A stretch of DNA of 64,000 nucleotides from Frischella perrara (GTDB taxonomy: Bacteria > Pseudomonadota > Gammaproteobacteria > Enterobacterales > Orbaceae), in NCBI RefSeq assembly GCF_000807275.1, contig NZ_CP009056.1, forward strand, positions 1,551,192 through 1,615,191, written 5' to 3'. Below, piece by piece: positions 43,032-51,991 of the stretch. The notes under the pieces were generated by a model, which had not been told where the DNA came from, made no database searches, and was given only the letters and a program-made list of their open reading frames with translations. Position numbers and translations under genes: made by a program. Every line of letters begins with the position of its first letter. Positions within the stretch are counted from its first letter, which is position 1.

Positions 43032-43363
43032 CTATTCTCCATTATTTAGTTCGCTATCATAATGAGACCTCATTTTTTTATTTTTATCATTAATTTCGTC
43101 ATTTATTTCCACCAGTGCTTTTCTTAACGAATTATCTACTGTGCTCTTTCTTTCACCAGATTCAGCAATAGTTAAAATAAATAAGCTGGTTGGAGTTACC
43201 AATTTTGAATTAATCTGTATATCAAGCATTCCTTGAATAGTTGACTATAATAAAGACAAATTGACGCAAAAATGATTGGTCTTGAGGCTTGAGTAATCAA
43301 TTCTACTTCCGCTACAAGATTATCGATACTTAAATGACTTTTTTGATTATGATCTTGATCCAT
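43032..43363 (-). pseudogene. DUF3987 (phage/plasmid replication helicase-like) fragment
   Basis: Two frames joined by a shift near 43230 give MDQDHNQKSHLSIDNLVAEV... and then a segment with PTSLFILTIAESGERKSTVDN. The AESGERKST block is the Walker-like signature of DUF3987 proteins found in prophages and integrative elements. The rest of the helicase is gone. Confidence 0.6.
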
Positions 43364-43381
43364 TGAGTTCTCCCCGATTAC

Positions 43382-44225
43382 TTATAATTTCTCGTATTGA
43401 TGATACTGCATCACATCTTCACGAAACCGATTAGTTTTTAAAAAGATCAGTACCGCACTGGCAACCGAGTTTTGGCGCCTAAGTTTTTCAGCCTCTTGAT
43501 TAACGTGTACGCGAATCGCTTCTTGCAAATCGTATAATTTACCAGTTAACTGACCTAAGCTATGAGAAGTTATGATATTTTGCTTAGGTGTGGATAAATC
43601 ATCTAATTAGATACAAGCTGTTCCTCGTAGTTCCAACACTGTATGCTCAAGCACCACCGAAAACTGTTGCTGTTGCTTGATTTGTTTCACATTCGCTTGA
43701 CGTAAATCCCATGCAGTCTGGATGCCTAACGATTGCAGCTTCTCAGCAATACGTAGTCCAACGCCCCACACGTTACCCACAGGAAACTGCTTTAATGCAT
43801 CAATTAATAGAGACTCATCGTCTGATAAATAACAAACGCCTCGATAATCTATTTTCTTTTTAGCTATATGGTTAGAAACTTTTGCTAAAGTTCGAGTTGA
43901 AGCAATACCAATACTAACGGGTATGCCGGTATCGCTTTTAACAACATGTCTGATTTGTTGGCAATGCGAAGTGACATCAACAAATCCATCTAATGCAATA
44001 AATGCTTCATCAATAGAATAAGGCTCTATATCCGCGGTGTACGCTCTCACCGTATCAAAAACACGCTGACTCATATCACCATATAGTTCATAATTAGAGC
44101 TTAATAAGGTCACTTGCTTAAGAATAACGAGGGAAATCTGATAAGTAGGTATTCCCATCAGAACAAGTGACTTTAACACATTGGAACGAGCAATGACACA
44201 GCCGTCATTACATTATAGTCCAGCC
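43382..44225 (-). pseudogene. umuC: Y-family DNA polymerase UmuC, truncated with an in-frame stop
   Basis: It opens inside the gene at NDGCVIARS and carries SSNYELYGDMSQRV, EPYSIDEAFIALDG, VSIGIASTRTLAKVSNHIAKK and VWGVGLRIAEKL, the Y-family palm and helix-hairpin-helix. The frame is broken only by a TAA at 43607 within RGTACI-stop-LDDLSTPKQ, then continues as UmuC to a second stop at 43382. The start and the C-terminal tail are missing and no umuD is present, so it is a relic of an SOS mutagenesis operon, often plasmid or phage borne. Confidence 0.8.
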
Positions 44226-44336
44226 AATTCCTGATCTAGTTTTGATTCAAATTCTTTTTTTATTGCCATCGTATGAAAATGCATTTTAATTTCCTCTTAT
44301 AGGGTGCTTAATAGGTAAGTTCTATTATTTGCCAAA

Positions 44337-44556
44337 TTAATTAGCGATACTTGCAACATTATTAAAGAAAGATATATCAAGATCTTCCAAGGGAATTGGT
44401 TTTCCTGTTTGTTCTTCTAAGAAGACTATTAAAGCCATGATATTCATACTATCAACAAGTCCAGAATCAATTAAATCCGTATCTAGAGCAATACTACCTT
44501 TCTTCGATTCAGTTGCTTCTTCCAAAAAAATCAATAATCTTATTTCCTAGTCCCAT
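44337..44556 (-). pseudogene. acyl carrier protein, frameshifted in a homopolymer
   Basis: A good ribosome site (AAGGAG) and ATG at 44556 start MGLGNKIIDF; a run of seven A (44524-44530 on the plus strand) then breaks the frame. The next frame carries LEEATESKKG and the carrier site DSGLVDSMN, where Ser would take phosphopantetheine. Removing one base joins them into a carrier protein of about 72 residues. It may be dead, phase-variable by slippage, or a sequencing error. It lies 1 kb from the biosynthetic cluster and may be its former second carrier. Confidence 0.7.
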
Positions 44557-45517
44557 AATAATTTCTCCTTTTGTTTGTGGATCGCCTTTAAGTATTCTTG
44601 ATGCGAATAAAGGCGCTGTCTGCCCAATGAAAAAGGCAAAAGGGTTTATTGGAAAGGTGAAAAATTGGCTCACATTCGGCTTGGAGAGACATCATTGTCA
44701 TGGGCACTTGCTGGCAAAAGCGAAGTTAGTGATGCTGGCTAACTTATTGCTATCTCTTGATATTAATAAGTTTCACATCACAAGATCTGAAAAAGATAAG
44801 AGACCCACTAATTTTAGGCATCCTACACCTTACAAAATAGAACCCAAAAAAGTTAGTTAAACAGTGAGTGATATGTTGCTCTAGTCGGTTTGTCGAATGG
44901 TTTATCATTGAGGGAGAGTAAAGAAAATGAAAAAATTATTGAAAATAGGTAAGATAGACTTGTTGGAAAATATAGAAAGCACATTAAAATTGAGCTGGAA
45001 TAGTTGGCTCCAGAAGGTTTGTATCTGGATAAGTGTGCAACTCTGTCAGTGGATATTTTTCTCCCTCCATAACAGTTATGATTTTGTCAATGGAGCATGA
45101 TAAACAACAGATAAAAGCTAAAATTGCTGTTTTGTTTACTGAGATAGAACCAGCATATTGTTGTCCTATGATTTCATAGTGAACATCATGGTATATGTGA
45201 TATGCAAGTGATTATTGATATGGCGACAGGCGCGGTATTTATTTAGCTTGTTAATTAGTAGTCTCGGAATTTATATTAAGTAATGTAGCGAGTGTAAGTT
45301 CTCTAGGATAGTAAAACATCTGTTTGATTCAATTGAACGGAGCTAGAAGTAGCAGAGAAAATCGAATCATTCTCTGCAATCGGTGTAGTTTTACTGTTCT
45401 AGACCTTGTTTATTCCATTTATCAATTAAATCAGCTCATTTTTGCTTCATAACGTGGTGGTGTTCTGTATATTTCACACGATTATGAGTATCCCTGACTT
45501 TGTTGCAGATATATAAA
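44557..45517. other. 960-base decayed region
   Basis: No intact gene. A plus-strand stretch around 44615-44790 (KVKNWLTFGLERHHCHGH then LAKAKLVMLANLLLSL) faintly resembles the C-terminus of an IS5-like transposase. A 57-codon frame at 44927 (MKKLLKIGKIDLLEN) has a ribosome-site-like GGGAGAG but no recognisable family. I read the region as insertion and deletion debris. Confidence 0.4.
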
Positions 45518-46585
45518 TCACTTGTTTTTTAAAGCCATTTCAACAAAATTAGCTACTCGTTGAGCATCTTTGACACATCCATAAATTAGTTCTGATGCAC
45601 GACAACTTAACCATTTTCTTCCAACAATAAATAAGTCGGGATAAGGAGTCTTACCTCCAACATCATGTCCAACTTGACAAATAAACCCGTCTGAATTGGA
45701 AGAATCAGGAATAGTCAACCAATCTGTATCTTCTTTATATCCTAGGCTCCAAATAACAATATGTGGTTCACAGTTTTCGCCACGATCGGAAATTAACTTT
45801 TTACCATCTACGCTAGTAAATTTAGAGTAAAGCCTAACTCCTTTTTTCTTCAGAATTTTATTGGTAATATTGTTACAAGGTATAAAATTTCGTTTCCTAA
45901 GCCAACGACCTATAATGTTTCGAGAGTCAGAATTTAAAATAGTCATTTTTTTAAATAAAACTAATGTGTTTATTCCAAACAGTTCCTGAGGAGTAAATGG
46001 ACGAGGAGAGCCACAAAACAAAGTTACATTATGTGTTTCAGCTAACTCTTTAGCAGCTTGGCGGCCACTAGCACCATCACCAATTATTGCAATATTTTTT
46101 GAAGACAGTTGTTTTGGATTTTGATACTGATCTATTGTCATCTGCTGTATCTCTGCTGGAATATCTCTGGAAATATCAAGAACATTAACTTTCTGATTTG
46201 CCCCTGTTGCATTGACCAAACACTTTGCTTGAAAAGTTTCTCCATCTTGGGTTTTTATAGAATAAATTTTATCATTATATTCTACAGAATATACATTTTT
46301 ATTTAGTAATACATGTAAGTTGTTATGTTGAGCGTAAGACTCTAAGTAATCAGCCACTTCATGCTTATCTGGATACCCTTTTTGATCACCAGCCATAATT
46401 AAACCTGGTAGCTGATCCATTGCTCTTGGTGTAAACAACCGCATACTATCTGGTCGTCTACGCCAGACGTCTCCTATACGTTCATCTCTTTCTAATATAA
46501 GAACAGTGATATTTTTTTTAGTCAGAAATGATGCTAAACACAGTCCAGCTTGTCCAGCACCAATGATTACACAGTCGTAAGTCAT
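45518..46585 (-). CDS. FAD/NAD(P)-dependent oxidoreductase (flavin monooxygenase-like)
   Basis: This 355-residue two-dinucleotide-fold flavoenzyme has FAD motif VIIGAGQAGLCLASFL at residues 5-20, ending in an acidic LERDER, and NAD(P) motif IAIIGDGASGRQAAKEL in the middle. IVIWSLGYKEDTDWL near the C-terminus resembles the FMO/CzcO motif. Such enzymes oxidise organic substrates or reduce disulfides; the substrate here is unknown. It is transcribed away from the LuxE-to-exporter operon across a 281-base gap, so the two may share regulation. A role as tailoring enzyme of the cluster is inferred. Confidence 0.8.
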   Translation of the reverse strand: MTYDCVIIGAGQAGLCLASFLTKKNITVLILERDERIGDVWRRRPDSMRLFTPRAMDQLPGLIMAGDQKGYPDKHEVADYLESYAQHNNLHVLLNKNVYSVEYNDKIYSIKTQDGETFQAKCLVNATGANQKVNVLDISRDIPAEIQQMTIDQYQNPKQLSSKNIAIIGDGASGRQAAKELAETHNVTLFCGSPRPFTPQELFGINTLVLFKKMTILNSDSRNIIGRWLRKRNFIPCNNITNKILKKKGVRLYSKFTSVDGKKLISDRGENCEPHIVIWSLGYKEDTDWLTIPDSSNSDGFICQVGHDVGGKTPYPDLFIVGRKWLSCRASELIYGCVKDAQRVANFVEMALKNK

Positions 46586-46866
46586 GGATTTTATCCTCTA
46601 ATTTGATATATGTTGGGTGAGCATATATCAATTCAAAGGTTATTTAATTGAATAAACTAGCTATATTAGATCTCTCATTCTTTTTTTTTAAATGAAAATA
46701 ATTGTAAAGAATAAATAACTATTTGAAATATAGAGAGTTAAATAAATCAATGATTTTTTCATAAAATGAAGTCAGCTTATTTGTTCAAGACAATATTACT
46801 CACTCATTTATACAATGCCGTTAACTTTTCACAATCTAATAACAAAACAAGAGATGGAGTAATATA
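46586..46866. promoter_or_regulatory. divergent promoter region of the biosynthetic cluster
   Basis: An AT-rich gap between the flavoenzyme gene and the LuxE-like gene; AGATGGAG at about 46852-46859 is the ribosome site of the latter. The cluster's main rightward promoter should lie here and the AraC-type regulator at 56356 is the obvious candidate to act on it. I see no clear operator. Confidence 0.4.
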
Positions 46867-48069
46867 ATGAAAATGGAAAATAATATTGTTAAATTATATA
46901 AAGATATACAACAACAGGGGTTTGACCCATTAAAACTTTTGATTGCTGATGTTGATAAATTATATAGATTATCAACATCAGAACAAAAAGAGTTAAAGCT
47001 ATGTTTAATTAAGGACACAGTTGCACATCATTTTGAAAATAATCCCTATTATAAAAAACTTTGTGAAGAGCAGGGTTTTGTCCCTTCTGATATTAAAGTT
47101 TTCGATGACTTAACCAAAATTCCATTGATTCCGGTTTCGGTGTTTAAATCTGGAGATAATTATAAGTTATTGAGTAAACCACTTCAGGAAATTGAGCACG
47201 AAATGCGTTCGACAGGTACAAGTGGCATCCCAAGTGTTTATCGACGCTGCCATCAAACTATGACTAACACTGCTTTCGCCGTTGTTTCTAATTATCGCTC
47301 AATGTTTCAAATATCAACAGGAGCGGGTCTTTTCTTGTGCCCATCTCCAGAAGATGTGCCTGAAATGGCTATGGTGAAAATCTTCAACTTTTTAGCTGGT
47401 TTATTAGATACAACTTATTACGCATTAGGTGAGAATTATAAGTTTAATGCTGAAGAATCAATAGAAAAATTAAATAGTTGGCAAGATAAGTTTTCTCGAC
47501 ACATCATTGGACCGCCATTTTTGATCAATCGCTTTATCACTTATCTAAAAAATAACAATATTAAATTAAAACTCGATAGCCAGAGCTTAGTCATCATGAT
47601 GGGTGGATGGAAACGATTCACCGGAGAAATGATATCTAGAGATCAGCTCAATCAGGAGATTGAAACTTGGCTAGGTATTCCTCGTTCCAATGTTCGTGAT
47701 ATGTATGGCATGGTTGAAGCTAATTTTATGGCTATTGAGGATGAATTTAACCATAAGCATGTACCTCCGTACATCCACTTTTCAGTCAGAGATCCTAATG
47801 ACTTGTCAAAAGAATTACCTGATGGAGAAACAGGACAACTTGCTATTTTAGATCCTCTTTCTCTTTCTGCACCAGTTATGATTCAGACGGAAGACTTAGT
47901 TTTTATTCGTAAGGATGAGACTAAATCTTGGCGAAATTCTCAACGTATTGAATTTGTAAGTCGTACTCCTGCTGCAAAAGAGTTTGGTTGTTGTGCTGTC
48001 ACTCTGGAAAGAAACATGGCTAGTAATGAAGCTTGTGAGGGAAATAGCAAGTCATGCTGTCAAAAATAA
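46867..48069 (+). CDS. LuxE-type acyl-protein synthetase/acyl-activating enzyme
   Basis: This 400-residue member of the LuxE (acyl-protein synthetase) family activates a carboxylate with ATP as acyl-adenylate and passes it to a thiol. The adenylation loop is STGTSGIPSVYRR (Ser115-Gly120 core), with MGGWKRFTGE and RDMYGMVEANFMAIED further on. The tail is Cys-rich (CEGNSKSCCQK). No LuxC reductase is near, so an aldehyde product is unlikely. Loading an acyl group onto the ACP at 49665, or onto a sulfur carrier, is inferred. It is first in a tight operon reaching the ACP, ketosynthase and tailoring genes. Confidence 0.82.
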   Translation: MKMENNIVKLYKDIQQQGFDPLKLLIADVDKLYRLSTSEQKELKLCLIKDTVAHHFENNPYYKKLCEEQGFVPSDIKVFDDLTKIPLIPVSVFKSGDNYKLLSKPLQEIEHEMRSTGTSGIPSVYRRCHQTMTNTAFAVVSNYRSMFQISTGAGLFLCPSPEDVPEMAMVKIFNFLAGLLDTTYYALGENYKFNAEESIEKLNSWQDKFSRHIIGPPFLINRFITYLKNNNIKLKLDSQSLVIMMGGWKRFTGEMISRDQLNQEIETWLGIPRSNVRDMYGMVEANFMAIEDEFNHKHVPPYIHFSVRDPNDLSKELPDGETGQLAILDPLSLSAPVMIQTEDLVFIRKDETKSWRNSQRIEFVSRTPAAKEFGCCAVTLERNMASNEACEGNSKSCCQK

Positions 48070-48081
48070 TATGAGGTAAAC

Positions 48082-48441
48082 ATGTTTAATCAAATCATTG
48101 TGGATAATTTTTGCAATCCAAAATATCAAGGAAATATGACAGCCCCAGAGATTGTACTAGCACTTTCTAACCCGGTATGCGGAGATAAGGTTGATATATT
48201 TATTAACTACAATAAAGAAGAAGATAAATTTGTGCAGGCGCGATTTCAAGCATGGGGATGCACAACATCGCTCGCTATGTCCAACATTTTTTGCAAATAT
48301 ATTGAAAATAACCCTGTATCTGAAATTAGGACAATTTCAAACGATGACATTCGACAACTATTAGGAAAACTTGAACCATCACAGCAACATTGTACTGATA
48401 TGTTAATCAGTTTGTTTAGTCAACTAAAGGAAAAGATTTAA
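48082..48441 (+). CDS. IscU/NifU-type iron-sulfur or sulfur scaffold protein
   Basis: This 119-residue IscU-like protein keeps all usual ligands: Cys33 and Asp35 in NPVCGDKVD, Cys60 in WGCTTSLAMS, and His103-Cys104. It is divergent elsewhere (GCTTS instead of the usual GCGSA) and is not the housekeeping isc copy, since iscR, iscA, hscBA and fdx are absent. It starts 12 bases after the LuxE-like gene and is followed at once by a cysteine desulfurase, the natural sulfur donor. It may assemble a cluster for a pathway enzyme or carry sulfur itself; this is inferred. Confidence 0.85.
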   Translation: MFNQIIVDNFCNPKYQGNMTAPEIVLALSNPVCGDKVDIFINYNKEEDKFVQARFQAWGCTTSLAMSNIFCKYIENNPVSEIRTISNDDIRQLLGKLEPSQQHCTDMLISLFSQLKEKI

Positions 48442-49625
48442 TGGACTTATATTTTGATAACAATGCAACAACGCCCTTAAGTGATGCAGTGAAAAAAGCA
48501 ATGATCGATGCGATGAGCTATTATGCAAATCCTTCCAGTCCATATCAACTCAGTAGAATTCCGCGAGAAATTGTCGAAAATGCGCATAAACAATGCGCAG
48601 ATTTACTTGGTACACAACCAAATAATATTGTAATAACATCAGGAGGAACAGAGAGTAATAATCTTGCCATAAAAAGTATTTTATCACTCTATGCAGAATG
48701 TGATTGGAAATCCATTCATGTGATTAGTACGAGTATAGAGCACCCTTCAATTCTTGAGATTTTGTACTTTTTTGAAAAAAAAGGCTTACAGTTGACATTA
48801 TTATCCCCCTCTAGTGAGGGGATAATTGATGTTGCTGATATTGAAGCCAAAATTCAACCTAATACAAAGTTAATTTCAATGATGGCTATTAATAATGAGA
48901 CCGGCGCTATTCAAGATTATGCAAGAGTAGCCCGCCTTGCTTATGAAAAAGGTATTTTTTTTCATATCGATGCCGTTCAAGCTGTTGGGAAAATTAAAAT
49001 AGAACTGAATAAATTACCGGGTGTATCAACATTATCCTTTTCTGGACACAAATTCAATGGACCTAAAGGTATCGGAGGATTATTTGTTGCAGAAAATATA
49101 TCCTTAACCCCTTTACTACATGGAGGCGGTCAAGAGAAAGGATTACGTAGTGGAACGGAAAATACTATCGGATTAGCTGGTTTAGCAATAGCAGCCCAAG
49201 AGGCAAATAGCCAGCTAATTTCAAGGTATCAACATTATTTGCAATTGCGAAACCGGCTTTTAGAAAAATTAAGTTTACTATCTGTTCAATATGATGTTAA
49301 TGGCAGTAAAAATCCTGAATATCAGGCAGCTTGGACAATAAATCTAAGTTTTAAAAATATCCGCGCCGAATCTTTGGCTAGCAGATTGAATTTGCTCCAT
49401 GGTATATCTTTATCCTTAGGCTCTGCTTGTAGCAATAATAAGGAGTCACATCGTTCTTACGTCCTTTTGTCAATGGGATTATCTAATGAACAAATTGATG
49501 GTGCTGTTCGCATTAGTTTGGGTAATAAAACAACCATTGATGAAATAGATATATTAGCAAACGCCATTCATTTGGAAATTTCTCATCTGCTTTCGTTATC
49601 AGGAAGAGCAACTGAAACTTATTAA
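48441..49625 (+). CDS. cysteine desulfurase, NifS/IscS-like
   Basis: This 394-residue PLP enzyme takes sulfur from cysteine as a persulfide. The N-terminus DLYFDNNATTPL, PLP-stacking His101 in SIEHPS, PLP-lysine Lys204 in SFSGHKFNGPKG and catalytic Cys330 in SLGSACSNNKESH are intact. The loop pattern is that of class I (NifS/IscS) enzymes. The gene overlaps the IscU-like gene by one base. Its presence inside a fatty-acyl cluster suggests sulfur enters the product or a pathway cofactor. Confidence 0.92.
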   Translation: MDLYFDNNATTPLSDAVKKAMIDAMSYYANPSSPYQLSRIPREIVENAHKQCADLLGTQPNNIVITSGGTESNNLAIKSILSLYAECDWKSIHVISTSIEHPSILEILYFFEKKGLQLTLLSPSSEGIIDVADIEAKIQPNTKLISMMAINNETGAIQDYARVARLAYEKGIFFHIDAVQAVGKIKIELNKLPGVSTLSFSGHKFNGPKGIGGLFVAENISLTPLLHGGGQEKGLRSGTENTIGLAGLAIAAQEANSQLISRYQHYLQLRNRLLEKLSLLSVQYDVNGSKNPEYQAAWTINLSFKNIRAESLASRLNLLHGISLSLGSACSNNKESHRSYVLLSMGLSNEQIDGAVRISLGNKTTIDEIDILANAIHLEISHLLSLSGRATETY

Positions 49626-49664
49626 TTTAATTGAAAAAAGGAAAACTAAAAAAGGAAAACTATT

Positions 49665-49904
49665 ATGGAGTTATTTGATTTTATTGTGGAACAAGTCACT
49701 GAATTAACAGACATTGATGCTGAATTAATCACAAGAGATACACTGTTATCGGAGCTAGACTTGGTTAGCCTGGATTATGTTTCAATTGAAGTGGCTTTAA
49801 AGAAAAAATATGGTTTATCTATAAATATGGCGGAATTGGCGCAAAAACAAATTAGTTCAGTTGGTGGTTTTATTGACTATTTATCTCGATCTTTAGAATC
49901 TTAA
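49665..49904 (+). CDS. acyl carrier protein
   Basis: This 79-residue four-helix carrier has the serine in LDLVSLDYVSIEV, where the usual Asp-Ser-Leu reads Val-Ser-Leu. It should take 4'-phosphopantetheine from the transferase at 55517-56230. It differs from a housekeeping AcpP in the carrier motif and in sequence. It lies between the desulfurase and the ketosynthase, so it is the likely tether of the growing chain. Confidence 0.85.
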   Translation: MELFDFIVEQVTELTDIDAELITRDTLLSELDLVSLDYVSIEVALKKKYGLSINMAELAQKQISSVGGFIDYLSRSLES

Positions 49905-49913
49905 GGAACAAAC

Positions 49914-51170
49914 ATGGAACACGAAAATTCTAGACAACGTGTGGTCGTTACCGGGTATGGGGCGGTTACCTCATTAGGCCAAAACGTAGAAGAGATTTGG
50001 AAAGCTATAATGGATTATAAGATTGGATACTCTAGATATGAATATAGCGATGATTCTATCACTGCAAAATTTTTTGGTAAGATTCCATTCGAATTGAATT
50101 TATCTCCATTTTCCAAACGAATTTTGAAAAACACGCCTCGTTTTGGTCGTTTAGGGCTAATAGCTGCTGATGAAGCGTTAAAGATGGCTTTTGGAGACGA
50201 CTTAAGTGAGCTAGATAAGCACTACCCTCCTTTTTCTCGAGGAGTCATCTTTGGAACAGGTTGGGGAGGGGCCGATGCCTTAGCTCAAAATAGCCTGTCT
50301 TATAATACAGAGGGTTTTGCGTCACCATTGACTAATATTTTATCTATGAACAATGTTGGCTCTGCAATAATGTCCATGAATTGGAATTTAAGAGGTTATC
50401 AGAATACGCCTGTTTCAGCATGTGCGACCGGAGGGATTGCCATTGGTGATGCTGTCGAGATAATCAGAAGTGGGCGAGCAGAAATGATGATAGCCGGTGG
50501 TGGAGAAAGTCTAAATAGTGATCTAAATATATGGAGTATTGATATTCTAAATGCTTTAAGCAAAGAGCAAGAAAATGTAGAAACTGCCTGTTGTCCATTT
50601 GATAGGAATCGTAATGGTTTTGTTTTATCAGAAGGCGCGGCGGTTCTTTGCTTGGAAAAATATGAAACAGCATTAACAAGGGGAGCAACAATTCTTGCTG
50701 AAGTTACAGGATATGGTAATTGTTCAGATGCCTACGATGTAACAACCCCAGCTCCTGATTGTGGTGGTAGATATCATGCTGTTAAATATGCTTTAAAGCA
50801 AGCTGATATTGAGTTAGTTGATTATGTAAATGCACATGGAACTTCAACACAATTGAATGACTTCAATGAAACGGAGATGTTGAAGATGGTATTTGGTGAT
50901 TCCGTGTATTCATTACCGATATCAAGTACAAAATCCTATACTGGTCATCTTATTGCTGCCGCTGGAGCTTTAGAGTCAATTTTAAGTATAAAATCTATTG
51001 AAACTAATATCATTCCTGCGACCATTCATTTAAATAATCCTGATCCAGGCTGTAATTTAGATTATGTTCCAAATAAGCATCGTCAGGTAGAGAATATTCA
51101 ATCCGTTTTAAATGTGAATTATGGATTTGGCGGCTCAAATAGTGCATTGATTTTTGAAAGGTATAAATAA
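49914..51170 (+). CDS. beta-ketoacyl-ACP synthase (FabF-like, cluster copy)
   Basis: This 418-residue condensing enzyme has complete triad Cys170 (PVSACATGG), His308 (NAHGTSTQLND) and His345 (STKSYTGHLIAAAG). The ending NYGFGGSNSALIFE is typical of KAS II. It is a second copy beside the housekeeping fabB at 26637 and belongs to the cluster by operon structure: 9 bases after the ACP and one base overlap with the dehydratase. No chain-length-factor partner is seen, so it may act alone. Confidence 0.92.
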   Translation: MEHENSRQRVVVTGYGAVTSLGQNVEEIWKAIMDYKIGYSRYEYSDDSITAKFFGKIPFELNLSPFSKRILKNTPRFGRLGLIAADEALKMAFGDDLSELDKHYPPFSRGVIFGTGWGGADALAQNSLSYNTEGFASPLTNILSMNNVGSAIMSMNWNLRGYQNTPVSACATGGIAIGDAVEIIRSGRAEMMIAGGGESLNSDLNIWSIDILNALSKEQENVETACCPFDRNRNGFVLSEGAAVLCLEKYETALTRGATILAEVTGYGNCSDAYDVTTPAPDCGGRYHAVKYALKQADIELVDYVNAHGTSTQLNDFNETEMLKMVFGDSVYSLPISSTKSYTGHLIAAAGALESILSIKSIETNIIPATIHLNNPDPGCNLDYVPNKHRQVENIQSVLNVNYGFGGSNSALIFERYK

Positions 51171-51970
51171 TGAGATTGAATTTTGACAAAAAGTCCATAC
51201 AGGAATGGGCTGATTTTTCTGGTGATTTCAATCCAATCCATTTTGATGAGCTCAAAGCCAGACAAATTGGCCTTGATAATCTTGCTGTGCATGGTATGTT
51301 AGCCATGCTACCGTTGAAACAGTATACTGCCGACTCATTTTTGAAAGAACAATTAGGAGGATATGCTTGGCGTTCCTCCTTACGTTATCCTTTAGATATT
51401 GATAAAGAATATCAACTTTCATTAAGAAATTCGGATAGTAAGGTTTCATTTACTTTACACGATCAAGACCAATCAAAAAAATATTTTATTGGTTCGATTC
51501 AAAAAAATTCTTTTGATGAAGAAATGCGGCGGTTTAATTTTTCAGACACTGAAAAATTTCATATTTCTTCACAATTTATAAAACAAAAATACCAAGAATT
51601 TAAAGCAACTTTCCCACATATCTCTCTTTTGTGGATATACATTGACGCGCTTATTTTTTCTATTTTTATATCCAAACATGCAACTGAGTTATGTGTTCGG
51701 AAATTCAAAAATTTTATGGGCGATCAAGAACAATTTATTGGCGATAATGTTTTATTTTTACATACTAATCATCAGGTTAATGTCAGTTCTCATATGAGCC
51801 AATTAAACATTGAAAAGGTACCTGAAACAATAAATTATAGCGTGATGATAAATGATACAACATATCATGAAAACTCACTATTAATTAGCGTTGTTATGCC
51901 TGTTTGGGTTACAGGTGAAATATCGATAATTATAACAATGAGTATTATGGGAATAAAAGCTTACAGTTAA
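51170..51970 (+). CDS. MaoC-like (R)-specific dehydratase
   Basis: This 266-residue protein has an N-terminal hot-dog domain with the hydratase 2 motif FSGDFNPIHFDELKA: Asp19, Asn21 and His24, then VHGMLAM near residue 40. These residues hydrate or dehydrate 3-hydroxyacyl thioesters. The second half (about 120-266) is weakly conserved and may be a decoy hot-dog domain. It fits a KS-KR-DH cycle with its neighbours. The sequence after residue 130 has no obvious motif. Confidence 0.78.
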   Translation: MRLNFDKKSIQEWADFSGDFNPIHFDELKARQIGLDNLAVHGMLAMLPLKQYTADSFLKEQLGGYAWRSSLRYPLDIDKEYQLSLRNSDSKVSFTLHDQDQSKKYFIGSIQKNSFDEEMRRFNFSDTEKFHISSQFIKQKYQEFKATFPHISLLWIYIDALIFSIFISKHATELCVRKFKNFMGDQEQFIGDNVLFLHTNHQVNVSSHMSQLNIEKVPETINYSVMINDTTYHENSLLISVVMPVWVTGEISIIITMSIMGIKAYS

Positions 51971-51991
51971 ATGAAAATAGAGAGGTTAAAT

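Noticed and set aside
44513-44860. 115-codon plus-strand frame overlapping the carrier-protein gene
   Set aside because: Its start is antisense to the carrier gene and no ribosome site is present. Only a weak transposase-like stretch inside is worth noting.
46867-48069. Bacterial luciferase (lux) operon suggested by the LuxE-like gene
   Set aside because: No luxA, luxB, luxC or luxD homologues are nearby.
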